Source: Cereibacter azotoformans
Lineage (GTDB): Bacteria > Pseudomonadota > Alphaproteobacteria > Rhodobacterales > Rhodobacteraceae
Length of the DNA stretch: 64,000 bases
NCBI GenBank assembly: GCA_017599285.1
Contig: JAGFXX010000001.1
Span: forward strand, 1,364,001-1,428,000
Direction: 5' to 3'
Shown here: piece by piece, positions 34,112 through 44,202 of the stretch
How positions within the stretch are numbered: position 1 is the stretch's first letter
How the letters are laid out: each line of letters begins with the position of its first letter
Notes under the pieces: model-generated
What the model was told of the DNA's origin: nothing
The model's input: the letters and a program-made list of their open reading frames with translations, nothing else
The model's database searches: none
Translations under genes and position numbers: made by a program

Positions 34112-37018
34112 ATGAAACCGAGATTTGCCCTCAACCTTACGCCTGAGGCCGCGAGTCTGCTTCGGCGGATGCCCGACGGATGGGAAGAACTGGGACGGGT
34201 GCCCTACGACGCACCCGACCTCGCGGAGGCGCTGGCGGCCCTGCGCCAGGCGGCTCAGGCCGACGCCGGAGAGGCGGGGGTCACCGCCAAGGTGGTGATC
34301 CCGAACTCGCAGGTCCTCTATACCACGCTCGCCGCGCCGGGGCCGGACAGGGCCAGCCGGGGGGCGCAGATCCGCGCGGGTCTCGAGGGGCTGACGCCCT
34401 ACGAGGTCAAGGATCTGGTCTATGACTTCGAGCCTCAGGGCGATGAGGTGCGCGTCGCCGTGGTCGCGCGTGAAACGCTGGACGAGGCCGAGGGTTTCGC
34501 CGAAGAGCACGGCTTCAATCCGGTGGCGTTCGTTGCCATCCCTGTCAACGGCGGCTTCCCGCGCGAGCCCTCGTTCGGCATCCTCTCGGCCGCGCAGCGT
34601 CGTCTGCCGAACGGCACGAGGGTGGAGCGCGACGCCGAGCCGATTCGGATCCTGCCGCTCGACGTCGCCGAGGATCCCCCGCCCGCCGAGGCTCCGGCCG
34701 CTGCCGAGCCGCTCCTCGACGAGGCCCCGGTGCCGGATGCCGTGGATCCGCCGCCCACCCCTCCCGAGCCCGAGGTGGAGGCGCCTGAAGAGGCCGTGCC
34801 CGAGGCCGCCCCGCCCGTGTCCGCCGAAGTCGAGCCGGAGCAGCCGTTGACGGTCGGCAATGCGCCTGCCGCGACGGAGGACGATCCGTCGCCGGAGATG
34901 CCGGAGACGACCGCGCCTGCCGAGGACGAGGCGTGGGAGCCCGCTCCCGATCTCGCCGCTCTGGCCTCGCTCACGCCGGACGAAAGCGCGCTTGCCCTGC
35001 CCGAACCCGAGGTGGAAGAGCCGGTCGAGCCAGAGGCGTTCATTCCCGAGGCCGAACCCGCGGCCCCGCAGGACGAGCCTCCGGCCCCGGAGGACGAGTT
35101 CTTCATGCCGCCGCCGCTCGTCCGGGCGCCGGAACGGCCGATCCCGAACGCGCGCGAGCTTCCGCCCTTCACGCCGCCGTCGCCGCCGAATCCTGCGGTG
35201 ACAAGCCCCGAGGTGCCCGAGGCGCCGTATGTCGAGCTTGCGGGCGACGATGTGCCGGCCATGCCCCCCGGCAGCTTCGCAAGCCGCCGGGCCGCGGCCG
35301 AGGCGATCCACACCCGGCCCGCCGCGCGTGTCACGTCAGAGCCGAAGCCCGTGCGCACGGCCGAACCCGTGCTGCGCGCCCCCGGCGGCCGCTCCGCCCT
35401 GCCTCCACGCAGTCCGGCGCCCCAGACCGGCCGAGCCGCGAGCCCGGCTGCCGCGACGGCTCCGGGGCTCGCAGCGGCGCGCCCGAAGGCCCAGACGGGC
35501 CCGGCACGGCCGGCGCCAAAGGCCGAGGACCGACCGGACAAACCGTTCGGCGTCTTTGGCGGCAAGCCCGCGCCGAAGCGGGGCAAGCCGCGCTTTCTCG
35601 GCCTGATCCTGACGGTCGCCCTGCTCGTCTTCCTGGCGGCGGTCGCGGCGCTCTCGTCCTACCTGGTCGCCACCAACGAGGATGGACCGGCGACCGCGCT
35701 CGCCATCTCCGAGGCGACCCCGGAGGTACTGGCCGCGGATCAGGAACCGCCACCCGACGAGGCGATTTCCGCGCAACCGCCGTCCGAAGAGCCGATCGAG
35801 GCCGCGGATGCAGCCGCCCCGGCCGGGTCTGACACTGCGGCCGAAGCCGCTGAGGCGCCCGCCCCGGCCGCCGAGGCGCCGCGCGTGGTCTCTGACGAGG
35901 CCGGACGGGCCAAGCCCGCCGAGACGCCGCAGGACGAGATCTTCCTCACGACGATGGACTCGCCGCTGCCGTCGCTCGACGCGGTGGCGCTGCCGCCGCC
36001 GCCGGTCGAACTCGATGCCGCGCCGGGGATGCCGCTGCCGCCGCCCCCCTTCGGCGCCAGCTACGAACTCGACGAGCGCGGCCTGATCCGGCCGAGCCCG
36101 GAAGGCGTGCTGGCCCCCGGCGAGTTCCTGCTGATCCAGGGCAAGCCGCCGATCCTGCCCCCGCGCCGCCCGTCGGTGACCGAGCCCGAAGCGGCAGCGC
36201 CCGCCGCCGAGGTCGCACCCCGCGCCGCGGCCAGCCCGGGCTCGATCTTCCCCGGCCCGGCCAATGCCGCATCCGCGGAGCCCCCGGCGGCCGCAGCCGA
36301 CCCCGCGCTGTCCGGCCGGCGCCCGAAAGAGCGCCCCGCACGCGCCGAAGCCGAAGAGGCGGCCGCCGAACCCGACGCCGCACCGGATGCCGCCGCCCCG
36401 CGCATGAGCAGCCTGCGTCCGCGCCTGCGTCCGGTCGATCCCGAACCCGGCCAGCCGGAGGCTCAAGGGGCGACACTTGCCATGGCGCTGACGCCCGCGC
36501 CGCGCCCCGATGGCGCTCCCGAAGCGGTGGCCACCTCGAGCGGCGCGATCAGCCCGCTCGCCCTTGCGGTCTCGCGCAAGCCCGAGGCCCGACCGAACGA
36601 TTTCTCGGAGGCCATCGAGGCCGCCGTCGCCGCCGCCGTCCAGGCACCGCCCGCGCCGGCCCCGGCCCCCGTCGCCGCGGCGCCGGCCCCGAGGCAGGTG
36701 GCGCCGGCCGTCGCAGCGCCCCTGCCCGAGGACGATGACGAACCCGAGGTGGTCGCCGCCCCCCGGATCCCGACCCGGGCCAACGTGGCGCAGAACGCGA
36801 CCTTCACCAAGGCCATCAACCTGTCGAAGACCAATCTGATCGGCGTCTATGGCACGTCCTCGAACCGCTATGCCCTCGTCCGCCAGTCCAACGGGCGTTA
36901 CGTCAAGCTGCGGGTGGGCGACCGTCTCGACGGCGGGGTCGTGGCCGCCATCACCGCCTCCGAACTGCGCTACAGGAAGGGCAGCCGGATGTTCGCCCTG
37001 AGCATGCCCAAGGGGTGA
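34112..37018 (+). CDS. 968-aa single-span envelope protein: GspL/PilM-like head, Pro/Ala/Glu linker, GspC/PilP-like tail
   Basis: Residues ~1-190 resemble the cytoplasmic actin-like part of GspL/PilM: TAKVVIPNSQVLYTTLAAPG, LEGLTPYEVKDLVYDFEPQG, and VAVVARETLDEAEGFAEEHG. Residues ~190-490 are low-complexity, rich in Pro, Ala and Glu. A single hydrophobic span is near 496-520 (FLGLILTVALLVFLAAVAAL). Another Pro/Ala-rich stretch leads to a small domain at ~890-968 (LIGVYGTSSNRYALVRQSNG, RYVKLRVGDRLDGGVVAAIT) with the look of a GspC/PilP homology region. Topology N-in/C-out fits. It has no pilus or secretion neighbours here. The assignment is by pattern and should be read as a hypothesis. Confidence 0.55.
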   Translation: MKPRFALNLTPEAASLLRRMPDGWEELGRVPYDAPDLAEALAALRQAAQADAGEAGVTAKVVIPNSQVLYTTLAAPGPDRASRGAQIRAGLEGLTPYEVKDLVYDFEPQGDEVRVAVVARETLDEAEGFAEEHGFNPVAFVAIPVNGGFPREPSFGILSAAQRRLPNGTRVERDAEPIRILPLDVAEDPPPAEAPAAAEPLLDEAPVPDAVDPPPTPPEPEVEAPEEAVPEAAPPVSAEVEPEQPLTVGNAPAATEDDPSPEMPETTAPAEDEAWEPAPDLAALASLTPDESALALPEPEVEEPVEPEAFIPEAEPAAPQDEPPAPEDEFFMPPPLVRAPERPIPNARELPPFTPPSPPNPAVTSPEVPEAPYVELAGDDVPAMPPGSFASRRAAAEAIHTRPAARVTSEPKPVRTAEPVLRAPGGRSALPPRSPAPQTGRAASPAAATAPGLAAARPKAQTGPARPAPKAEDRPDKPFGVFGGKPAPKRGKPRFLGLILTVALLVFLAAVAALSSYLVATNEDGPATALAISEATPEVLAADQEPPPDEAISAQPPSEEPIEAADAAAPAGSDTAAEAAEAPAPAAEAPRVVSDEAGRAKPAETPQDEIFLTTMDSPLPSLDAVALPPPPVELDAAPGMPLPPPPFGASYELDERGLIRPSPEGVLAPGEFLLIQGKPPILPPRRPSVTEPEAAAPAAEVAPRAAASPGSIFPGPANAASAEPPAAAADPALSGRRPKERPARAEAEEAAAEPDAAPDAAAPRMSSLRPRLRPVDPEPGQPEAQGATLAMALTPAPRPDGAPEAVATSSGAISPLALAVSRKPEARPNDFSEAIEAAVAAAVQAPPAPAPAPVAAAPAPRQVAPAVAAPLPEDDDEPEVVAAPRIPTRANVAQNATFTKAINLSKTNLIGVYGTSSNRYALVRQSNGRYVKLRVGDRLDGGVVAAITASELRYRKGSRMFALSMPKG

Positions 37019-37140
37019 GCCCCGAAGCCGGGGCGAGGGACCATCGACCACAACCGCGACAGTTCGGGCGCACAGGCAGGATGGACAGGCCGGAAGGCCG
37101 GGCGATAGCCTGACGTCCAGGGCACGGCGGGCAGCGCGAC

Positions 37141-39009
37141 ATGGAAAGCCTCCTTCTGCAGGCAAGCATCTACCTCGGCGCGGCGCTGCTGATCGTGCCG
37201 CTCGCCGTGCGCGCGGGCTTCGGCTCGGTCCTGGGCTATCTGGCGGCCGGGATCGTCATGGGGCCGGTGCTGGGTCTTGCCGGAGCCGAGACCGGAGACC
37301 TGCGCCACTATGCCGAGTTCGGCGTCGTGCTGATGCTGTTCCTCGTGGGACTGGAACTCGACCCGGCGACGCTCTGGGGGATGCGCCAGTCGCTCGTGGG
37401 GCTCGGCGGGCTGCAGATCGGTCTCACGAGTTTCGTCGCGGCGCTCGGCCTCGCCTGGCTCGGGTTCACCTGGCAGGAAGCGGCCGTGCTGGGGATGGTC
37501 GCGGCGCTCTCCTCGACGGCCATCGTTCTCCAGACCATGACCGAGCGGCGCATGCTGCGCACCGCCGGGGGCCGCAGCTCCTTTGCCGTGCTGCTGGCGC
37601 AGGACATTGCGGTGGTGCCGATGCTGGCGCTGGTGCCGCTGCTGGCGCTGCGTCCCTCGGCCAGCGCCCACCTGCCGCATGACGCCGCCGAAGGCCCGGC
37701 GCGGCCGATCATCGGCTTCCTGCAATCGCTGCCGGGCTGGGCCGACACGCTGGTGATGCTGGGCGTCGTCGGCTTCATCGTGCTGGGCGGGCACTACCTC
37801 ACGCGGCCGGTGTTCCGCTATGTCCATGCCTCGCGCCTGCCCGAGATGGGCAGCTTCATCGCCCTCTTCACCGTCGCGGGCACATCCTTCCTGACCATGG
37901 TCGTGGGTCTGTCGCCCGCGCTCGGCACGTTTCTCGCGGGCGTCGTGCTGGCCAACTCCGAGTTCCGCCACCAGCTCGAGGCCGACATCCGTCCCTACAA
38001 GGGCATCCTGCTCGGCCTCTTCTTCATGGCCGTCGGGATCGGGATCGACTTCCGCCTGCTCGCGGCCGACCCCTGGCCGCTCATCGCGCTCACGCTGGGG
38101 CTGGTGTTCGTCAAGGTGCTGGTGCTGGCCGCGCTGGCCGAGACCTTCGGGCTCCGGGGGCGCGACCGCTGGCTCCTGACCCTCGGCCTTGCGCAGGCGG
38201 GCGAGTTCGGCTTCGTGCTGGTGGGCTTTGCGGCACAGGAGGCCATCCTCACCTCCCTCCTGGCGCAGAAGACGCTGATCGTGATCAGCCTCTCGATGCT
38301 GGTAACACCCGTCCTCTTCCTCATCGCCGGCTGGTTGTCGGGACTGGGCGAGGAACAGCCGGCCGGCCGGCCCGACCCGATCGACGAGAAGGGTCGCGTC
38401 ATCATCGCGGGCATCGGCCGCTTCGGGCAGGTGGTGAACCGCCTCGTGCGGATGAGCGGCATCCAGACGGTCGTTCTCGACCATGACATGATGGCCGTGC
38501 AGATCATGCGCCGCTTCGGCGTCAAGGGCTTCTTCGGCGACCCGACGCGCCCCGATCTGCTGCAGGCGGCCGGTCTGGACGAGGCGGCGGTGCTGGTGGT
38601 GGCGGTGGACGACCGCGAGAATGCGATCAGGATCGTCCGCTACGCCCGACAGGTCCGGCCCGACCTGCATATCGTGGCCCGCGCCCGCGACCGGGTGCAT
38701 GTCTATGAACTCTATCAGGCCGGCGCGGACGACATCGTGCGCGAGACCTTCGACAGCTCGATCCGGGCCGGGCGCTATGTGCTCGAGAACATGGGATTCA
38801 GCGAATATGAGGCGGCCCAGCGGTCGCGCACCTACTACCGCGTGGACCGGGCCGCGATGCGCGATCTGGCCGAGCTCTGGGTGCCCGGCCAGCCCGCGCA
38901 TCTCAACGACGCCTATGTGACCCGCGCCCGGCAGCTCGATGCCGATCTCGAGACGGCGCTGCTCGAGGAAGCGGTCCAGGCCCGACCCGATCCCGAGGCT
39001 GTGGAATAG
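37141..39009 (+). CDS. CPA2-family cation:proton antiporter with TrkA-N domain (KefB/KefC-like)
   Basis: A 622-aa protein. The N-terminal ~400 residues are a Na/H exchanger-type membrane domain with about 12 spans; the C-terminal regulatory domain starts RVIIAGIGRFGQVVNRLVRM, a TrkA-N nucleotide-binding fold. LVGLELDPATLW and SSTAIVLQTMTER are CPA2 landmarks. It likely exchanges K+ for H+, possibly in defence against electrophiles as in Kef systems; no KefF/KefG partner is next to it. Confidence 0.92.
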   Translation: MESLLLQASIYLGAALLIVPLAVRAGFGSVLGYLAAGIVMGPVLGLAGAETGDLRHYAEFGVVLMLFLVGLELDPATLWGMRQSLVGLGGLQIGLTSFVAALGLAWLGFTWQEAAVLGMVAALSSTAIVLQTMTERRMLRTAGGRSSFAVLLAQDIAVVPMLALVPLLALRPSASAHLPHDAAEGPARPIIGFLQSLPGWADTLVMLGVVGFIVLGGHYLTRPVFRYVHASRLPEMGSFIALFTVAGTSFLTMVVGLSPALGTFLAGVVLANSEFRHQLEADIRPYKGILLGLFFMAVGIGIDFRLLAADPWPLIALTLGLVFVKVLVLAALAETFGLRGRDRWLLTLGLAQAGEFGFVLVGFAAQEAILTSLLAQKTLIVISLSMLVTPVLFLIAGWLSGLGEEQPAGRPDPIDEKGRVIIAGIGRFGQVVNRLVRMSGIQTVVLDHDMMAVQIMRRFGVKGFFGDPTRPDLLQAAGLDEAAVLVVAVDDRENAIRIVRYARQVRPDLHIVARARDRVHVYELYQAGADDIVRETFDSSIRAGRYVLENMGFSEYEAAQRSRTYYRVDRAAMRDLAELWVPGQPAHLNDAYVTRARQLDADLETALLEEAVQARPDPEAVE

Positions 39010-39018
39010 GGCTGTGGC

Positions 39019-40035
39019 TCAGCCCTCGGCCACGCCGGCTTCGGCGAAGGTTGCCATGCCCGACAGGCAGGCCACCGCGCTGCGCAGGATGTTGATGGCC
39101 ACGATGGCGCCGGTCCCCTCTCCCAGCCGCATCCCGAGCTCCAGGATCGGCTCCTTGCCCAGCCGCGCCAGAACCGCCGGATGCGCCCCTTCGGCGCTGA
39201 CATGGCCCGCCACCGCATGATCGAGCGCGCCGGGCCGGATCGCATGCAGGACCGCCGCGGCAGCCGAACAGATGAAGCCGTCGAGAATCACCGGGATGCG
39301 CCCCACGCGCGCCCGCGCGATCGCACCCGCCATGGCCGCAAGCTCGCGTCCGCCCAGCCGGCGCAGGACCTCGACCGGGTCCGAGAGTGCCTCGGCATGC
39401 CGTTCCAGCCCCTGCGCCACGACGAGCGTCTTGCCCTCCAGCGCCGCCCCCTCGACGCCGCTGCCGCGGCCGGTCCATTCTCCCGCCGATCCGCCGAAGA
39501 GCGCCGCCGCGATCGCCGCGGCGGCCGTGGTGTTGCCGATCCCCATCTCGCCCACGACGAGAAGATCGGCCTCGTCCTCGACCGCCTCCCAGCCCGCCGC
39601 CAGCGCCGCGACCAGCTCGTCCTCGGTCATGGCCGGGCCTTGGGTGAAGTCGAGTGTCGGCCGGTCGAGATCGAGTTCCGTGACGGTCATGCTTGCGCCC
39701 GCCACCTTGCAGAGCTGGTTCACCGCAGCCCCGCCGGCCCGGTAGTTCGCCACCATCTGAACCGTGACCTCGGGCGGAAAGGCCGAGACGCCGCGCGCGG
39801 CAATACCGTGATTGCCCGCGAAGATCGCCACCTGCGGCCGCTCGAGCGCGGGGCGCCCGTCGCCCACCCAGCCCGCATACCAGATCGCCAGCCCCTCCAG
39901 CCGGCCCAGCGCGCCCTTCGGCTTCGTGAGCTGCCCGTTGCGCACGGTGGCCGCCTCAAGCGCGGCCGCATCCGGCTGCGGGAGCGCGTCGAAAACGGCA
40001 CGGAAGCCTGCGAGGGAGGTGAACGGAGCCTTCAT
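39019..40035 (-). CDS. cobT: Nicotinate-nucleotide--dimethylbenzimidazole phosphoribosyltransferase
   Basis: A 338-aa CobT. Landmarks: [56 protein letters not shown], and the catalytic-glutamate segment [12 protein letters not shown]. It activates dimethylbenzimidazole for the lower ligand of cobalamin. ATG 40035 gives the family N-terminus. It is divergent from cobS, with 81 nt between them. Confidence 0.96.
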   Translation of the reverse strand: MKAPFTSLAGFRAVFDALPQPDAAALEAATVRNGQLTKPKGALGRLEGLAIWYAGWVGDGRPALERPQVAIFAGNHGIAARGVSAFPPEVTVQMVANYRAGGAAVNQLCKVAGASMTVTELDLDRPTLDFTQGPAMTEDELVAALAAGWEAVEDEADLLVVGEMGIGNTTAAAAIAAALFGGSAGEWTGRGSGVEGAALEGKTLVVAQGLERHAEALSDPVEVLRRLGGRELAAMAGAIARARVGRIPVILDGFICSAAAAVLHAIRPGALDHAVAGHVSAEGAHPAVLARLGKEPILELGMRLGEGTGAIVAINILRSAVACLSGMATFAEAGVAEG

Positions 40036-40116
40036 GGCGGGTCCTTCTGGTTGCTTGGCTGATGCGGCTTCGGTATCGGGAACTCTCGGTGGAGACCAGT
40101 GCACGGGAGAGGCAAG

Positions 40117-40866
40117 GTGAAAGACAGGCTGTCGCAGAGGTGGGCGGATGTGCTGCTGGCCCTGGCGCTGCTGACGCGGCTGCCTCTGCGCGCGCGGTCC
40201 CTGCCCGATCGCGGCGCCTCGGCCGCCTGGGCCTGGCCCCTGGCCGGCGTGGCGGTGGGCGGGCTGTCGGCGCTGGTGGCGGCATTGAGCCTCGCCGCCG
40301 GCCTGCCCGCCACGGTCGCAGCGGCGCTGGCGCTGGCAGCGCAGGCGCTGGTGACCGGCGCCATGCACGAGGACGGGCTTGCCGACACCGCCGACGGCCT
40401 CTGGGGCGGCTGGACGCGCGAGCGGCGGCTCGAGATCATGAAGGACAGCCGCACCGGCAGCTATGGCGTGGCGGCCCTCATGCTCGTGGGCCTCGTGCGC
40501 TGGTCGGCTCTGGCGGCGGCGCTTGAAAGCGGCAGCGCGGTGCTGATCGCGGCCGCGGTGCTCTCGCGTGTGCCGATGGTGGTGCTGATGGCCTGGCTTC
40601 CCAACGCGCGCGGCGCGGGGCTCTCGCAGTCGCTCGGCCGGCCCGATGGGCGTCAGGCTCGGCTTGCGGTGCTTGTGGCACTGGCGGTGGCGCTGCTCGT
40701 CTCGGGCCCTGCCGCGCTGATCCTCGCCCTCGCCGCAGCATCCGCGGCCCTGGCGCTCGGCATGGTCGCACGCGCCAAGATCGGCGGCCAGACCGGAGAC
40801 ATCCTCGGCGCGTCCCAGCAGCTTTCCGAAGCCGCGGTCTTCGTGGCGGCCGCGGCACTGGCCTGA
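40117..40866 (+). CDS. cobS: Adenosylcobinamide-GDP ribazoletransferase
   Basis: A 249-aa integral membrane protein with about six spans. [40 protein letters not shown], and [17 protein letters not shown] are the CobS signature motifs, including the metal-binding DGLADTADG. It joins adenosylcobinamide-GDP with alpha-ribazole in the last cobalamin step. GTG 40117 is preferred because GGAGAGG precedes it; GTG 40099 is the longer alternative. The shared intergenic region with cobT suggests joint regulation. Confidence 0.94.
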   Translation: MKDRLSQRWADVLLALALLTRLPLRARSLPDRGASAAWAWPLAGVAVGGLSALVAALSLAAGLPATVAAALALAAQALVTGAMHEDGLADTADGLWGGWTRERRLEIMKDSRTGSYGVAALMLVGLVRWSALAAALESGSAVLIAAAVLSRVPMVVLMAWLPNARGAGLSQSLGRPDGRQARLAVLVALAVALLVSGPAALILALAAASAALALGMVARAKIGGQTGDILGASQQLSEAAVFVAAAALA

Positions 40867-40892
40867 CCTCACGCTGAAAGGCGAGCCAGCGT

Positions 40893-41390
40893 CTAGTCGC
40901 AGGGCCAGGCGGCCATCGCCTGTGCGATGCCCGGATGGCGCAGAACGGTTCCCGGGCCGATCCCCAGCGCGCGGGCGAGGCCCCCGTTGATCTCCAGCAC
41001 GCTCTGGATCCCGTCGCCGCCGGTGATGGGGGTCAGATCGCCCGGCACCGCCTCGGCATGAACGCTTTTCACCGTCCCGTCAGGGCCGGCGAAGATCATG
41101 TCGAGCGGGATGAGCGTGTTGCGCATCCAGAAGCTCGCCCGGTGCGGCTCGTCGAACAGGAACAGCATCCCCGACGACCGCGGCAGGCTCTTGCGATGCA
41201 TGAGGCCCCGCGACCGTTCCTCGGGCGAGTCGGCAATTTCCACGGCAAAGCGCACCGTCGCGCCGGTCTCGGTGCGCAGCTCGACCGTGTCGGGCCGGCA
41301 GTCGGCCCGGACCGCGCCGGGAACGAGCACCAGCGCGAGGGCCAGCGCCCTCAGACCGGTTGCTGATGCTGACGCGCCGCCGCTTCCCAT
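40893..41390 (-). CDS. DUF192 family protein, exported
   Basis: A 165-aa protein with a signal-like N-terminus ([18 protein letters not shown]) and a DUF192 domain: [40 protein letters not shown]. The family is small, extracytoplasmic and of unknown function. Its 5' end overlaps the 3' end of the cold-shock gene by 40 nt, so the two are co-transcribed and perhaps coupled. Confidence 0.88.
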   Translation of the reverse strand: MGSGGASASATGLRALALALVLVPGAVRADCRPDTVELRTETGATVRFAVEIADSPEERSRGLMHRKSLPRSSGMLFLFDEPHRASFWMRNTLIPLDMIFAGPDGTVKSVHAEAVPGDLTPITGGDGIQSVLEINGGLARALGIGPGTVLRHPGIAQAMAAWPCD

Positions 41391-41893
41391 GAGACCACCT
41401 GCACCGCCATGCGCCCGCGCCGCCCCTCGATGATGCGCAGCGCCACCGCTTCGCCCGCGGCAAGGTCGGCAAAGCCCGACATCCGCAGGACTTCGACATG
41501 GATGAAGACATCCTCGGACCGGCCGAAGACATTGGCAAAGCCGAAGCCCTTGCCCTTGTCGAACCATTTCACCCGGCCCGGCTCGAGCGGACGCGAGGCG
41601 ATCTCCTCGGGGGTCGTGGCCTCGCTGTCCTCGCTCAGCTGGAACGTCGTCCCGGCCGGCGGCTCGATCTCGACCACCTCGACGGCCTGAACGCCCCGCT
41701 GGGTGCTCTGGACCTTTACGGTGATGCCCGCCCCGTCCGCCACCGAACTCTGCCCATAGTTCCGAAGGACATTGGCGTGGAGCAGGATATCGGCTCCGTT
41801 CTCCTCGGTCACGATGAACCCGAAGCCTTTTGCCGGATCGAACCATTTCACACGGCCATGCACAAGCTGCAGGGCCTTTTCGTCTTCCACCAT
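41351..41893 (-). CDS. Double cold-shock-domain protein
   Basis: A 180-aa protein with two cold-shock domains: residues ~12-78 (HGRVKWFDPAKGFGFIVTEE) and ~105-170 (GRVKWFDKGKGFGFANVFGR), both with RNP1-like KGFGFI/A motifs, joined by an acidic linker. The first domain is a normal CSD; the second replaces the RNP2 region with DVFIHVEVLRMSG. It binds single-stranded RNA/DNA. The double arrangement is common in alphaproteobacteria. No long leader is needed for a cold-shock thermosensor claim, and none is made. Confidence 0.92.
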   Translation of the reverse strand: MVEDEKALQLVHGRVKWFDPAKGFGFIVTEENGADILLHANVLRNYGQSSVADGAGITVKVQSTQRGVQAVEVVEIEPPAGTTFQLSEDSEATTPEEIASRPLEPGRVKWFDKGKGFGFANVFGRSEDVFIHVEVLRMSGFADLAAGEAVALRIIEGRRGRMAVQVVSWEAAARQHQQPV

Positions 41894-42008
41894 TCCAGAG
41901 CTGTCCCCAGATGAGCCCGTAGATTGAAACTTGTGCCGTCAATCCTCCGGCGGATTCAAGAGCAAATCATCACTCGCAGCCGAACCTTTCATTCACGAAG
42001 CGTGAAAT

Positions 42009-42611
42009 TCAAGGGTGCAGACGCTCGATCGTCCAGCTGTCCGAAAGGTGTTCGCGGCGCCAGCGAAACCGGTCGTGCAGGCGGAAGGACCCGTCGGCCC
42101 AGAACTCGATCTCCAGTGGCTTGATCCTGAAACCACCCCAGAACGCCGGCCGCGGCGGGTTTGTTCCGTGGCGCGCCGTGACCCGGGCGACCTCGGCCAT
42201 GAGGCTCGCGCGCGACGTCAGCGGCTGGCTCTGCTGCGAGGCCCAGGCGCCGAGTCGGCTCTTGAGCGACCGCGACTGGTAGTAGGCGTCCGCCTGCGGC
42301 CCCTCCTCGCGTTCGACGAGGCCCCGCACCCTGACCTGCCGGCGCAGCGACTTCCAGTGCAGCACGAAGGCCGCCTTGCCCGTGGCCTCGATCTCGACCG
42401 CCTTCTGCGAGCCGTAGTTGGTGTAGAAGACGAAGGCCGCGGGCTCGATCTCCTTCAGCAGCACCATGCGCACGTTGGGCAGGCCCGACGCATCCACGGT
42501 GGCCAGCGCGATGGCGTTGGGATCGTTCGGCTCCTGCGGCTCGGCCTCGGCCAACCAGCTTCTGGCGATGGCGAAGGGATCCTCCCCCGCGAAGATGCCC
42601 GTCCTGTCCAT
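42009..42611 (-). CDS. pdxH: Pyridoxamine 5'-phosphate oxidase
   Basis: A 200-aa FMN enzyme. [20 protein letters not shown] and [20 protein letters not shown] are the FMN-binding segments; the C-terminal signature is [14 protein letters not shown], then [10 protein letters not shown]...WTIERLHP. It makes pyridoxal phosphate, needed by alr, metY and the aminotransferase in this window. It is divergent from fabI, with 141 nt between. Confidence 0.96.
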   Translation of the reverse strand: MDRTGIFAGEDPFAIARSWLAEAEPQEPNDPNAIALATVDASGLPNVRMVLLKEIEPAAFVFYTNYGSQKAVEIEATGKAAFVLHWKSLRRQVRVRGLVEREEGPQADAYYQSRSLKSRLGAWASQQSQPLTSRASLMAEVARVTARHGTNPPRPAFWGGFRIKPLEIEFWADGSFRLHDRFRWRREHLSDSWTIERLHP

Positions 42612-42752
42612 GGTCTTCCCCTTCTGAGCCGGACGACCCTAGTGCGGCAGACCGCCTCCGGCAATATCCGCCTCATCCTGCCGCACTTGATGGAGACCCT
42701 GCGATGGCCTACACCTCGCGCAAACCACTCAGAACATGACGAGGGAAAGCCG

Positions 42753-43577
42753 ATGGCGAACGGACTGCTGGCTGGCAAGCGCGGTCTCATCATGGGGCTC
42801 GCAAACGACAAGTCCATTGCCTGGGGCATCGCGAAATGCTGCGCCGAGCAGGGCGCCGAAATGGCCTTTTCCTATCAGGGCGACGCGCTGAAGAAGCGGG
42901 TCGAGCCCCTGGCCGCCTCGATCGGCGCGACCGAACTGGTGGAATGCGACGTGTCGGACGAAGGCTCGCTCGACCGGCTCTTTGCCCATCTGAAAGAGAT
43001 CTGGGGCACGCTGGATTTCGTCGTCCACGCCATCGGCTTCTCGGACAAGACCGAGCTGCGCGGCCGCTATGTGGACACGTCGCCGGCGAACTTCCGCATG
43101 ACGATGGACATCTCGGTCTATTCCTTCACCGCCGTCTGCCAGCGCGCCTGCGCCATGATGCCCAACGGAGGCAGCCTGCTCACCCTGACCTACTACGGCG
43201 CCGAGAAGGTGATGCCGCATTACAACGTGATGGGCATCGCCAAGGCCGCGCTCGAGACCTCGGTGCAATATATCGCCGAGGATCTGGGCAAGGACGGCAT
43301 CCGCGTCAACGCGATCTCGGCCGGCCCGATCAAGACGCTCGCCGCAAGCGGGATCGGCGACTTCCGCTACATCATGAAGTGGAACGAGCTGAACTCGCCG
43401 CTGCGCCGGAACGTGACGCAGGAAGAGGTGGGCAAGGCCGCGCTCTACCTGCTGTCCGACCTCGGCTCGGGCACGACGGGCGAGGTGCTGCATGTGGATG
43501 CGGGCTACCATGTCGTCGGCATGAAGGCCGTGGACGCGCCCGACATCGACGCCGTGACCGGCCGCAAGGACCACTGA
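42753..43577 (+). CDS. fabI: Enoyl-ACP reductase (NADH)
   Basis: A 274-aa FabI. The catalytic Tyr157 and Lys164 show Y-x6-K spacing (HYNVMGIAKAA). GLANDKSIAWGIAK is the nucleotide-binding region typical of FabI rather than FabG. It completes each fatty acid elongation cycle. ATG 42753 with GAGGGAAA upstream is the clear start; the longer frame upstream is antisense to pdxH. It is followed with 1 nt gap by a LysE exporter. Confidence 0.97.
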   Translation: MANGLLAGKRGLIMGLANDKSIAWGIAKCCAEQGAEMAFSYQGDALKKRVEPLAASIGATELVECDVSDEGSLDRLFAHLKEIWGTLDFVVHAIGFSDKTELRGRYVDTSPANFRMTMDISVYSFTAVCQRACAMMPNGGSLLTLTYYGAEKVMPHYNVMGIAKAALETSVQYIAEDLGKDGIRVNAISAGPIKTLAASGIGDFRYIMKWNELNSPLRRNVTQEEVGKAALYLLSDLGSGTTGEVLHVDAGYHVVGMKAVDAPDIDAVTGRKDH

Positions 43578-43578
43578 G

Positions 43579-44193
43579 GTGACCCTCGCCGCCTTCGCGG
43601 CAGCCTGGCTGCTGCATCTGATGGCGGCGATCAGTCCCGGCCCGGCCGTCCTCATGTCCGCCCGCACCGGCATGACCGAGGGGCTGCGCACCGGCGCGGT
43701 CCTTTCGCTGGGGCTGGCGGCCGGGGCTGTCACCTGGGCATCGGCGGCCCTCTTCGGGCTGGCCCTGCTGTTCCAGATCGCGCCCTCGATCCTCTGGGGG
43801 CTGAAGATCGCCGGCGCCATCTACCTGATCCGCATGGCCTACATCATGTGGCGCGAGGCGGACCGGCCGTTCGATACCGACCTCGGCGGCCGACCGCCCC
43901 GAAGCATGGCCTCGGCCTTCCGGCTGGGCCTGTTCACCCAGCTGTCCAATCCCAAGCCGGCGGTCTTCTTCTCGGCCATCTTCATCGGCACGGTTCCACC
44001 GGACGCCGCACCCTGGGCGGTGGGGCTGCTGCTTGTCGCGGTGTTCCTGAACGAGTTCCTGTGGAACCTGTTTGTGGCACGCGTTTTCTCCTTTGAACGG
44101 GCGCGCAGCGGATATATCAGCCTCAAATCCGTCATCGACCGCAGCTTCGGCGGCCTGCTGGCTCTGCTTGGCGTGAAGCTCGCCGCGTTCTAG
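43579..44193 (+). CDS. LysE/RhtB-family amino acid exporter
   Basis: A 204-aa membrane protein with about six spans. AAISPGPAVLMSARTGMTEG is the family signature (SPGP), and AIYLIRMAYIMWREADRPF follows. It probably exports an amino acid or related metabolite; substrate is not predictable. Start GTG 43579 one base after the fabI stop. Another end is 9 nt before gpt. Confidence 0.9.
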   Translation: MTLAAFAAAWLLHLMAAISPGPAVLMSARTGMTEGLRTGAVLSLGLAAGAVTWASAALFGLALLFQIAPSILWGLKIAGAIYLIRMAYIMWREADRPFDTDLGGRPPRSMASAFRLGLFTQLSNPKPAVFFSAIFIGTVPPDAAPWAVGLLLVAVFLNEFLWNLFVARVFSFERARSGYISLKSVIDRSFGGLLALLGVKLAAF

Positions 44194-44202
44194 GAGATCC
44201 GT

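Noticed and set aside
40036..40116. Cobalamin riboswitch between cobT and cobS
   Set aside because: Only 81 nt are available and no B12-box-like sequence is visible.
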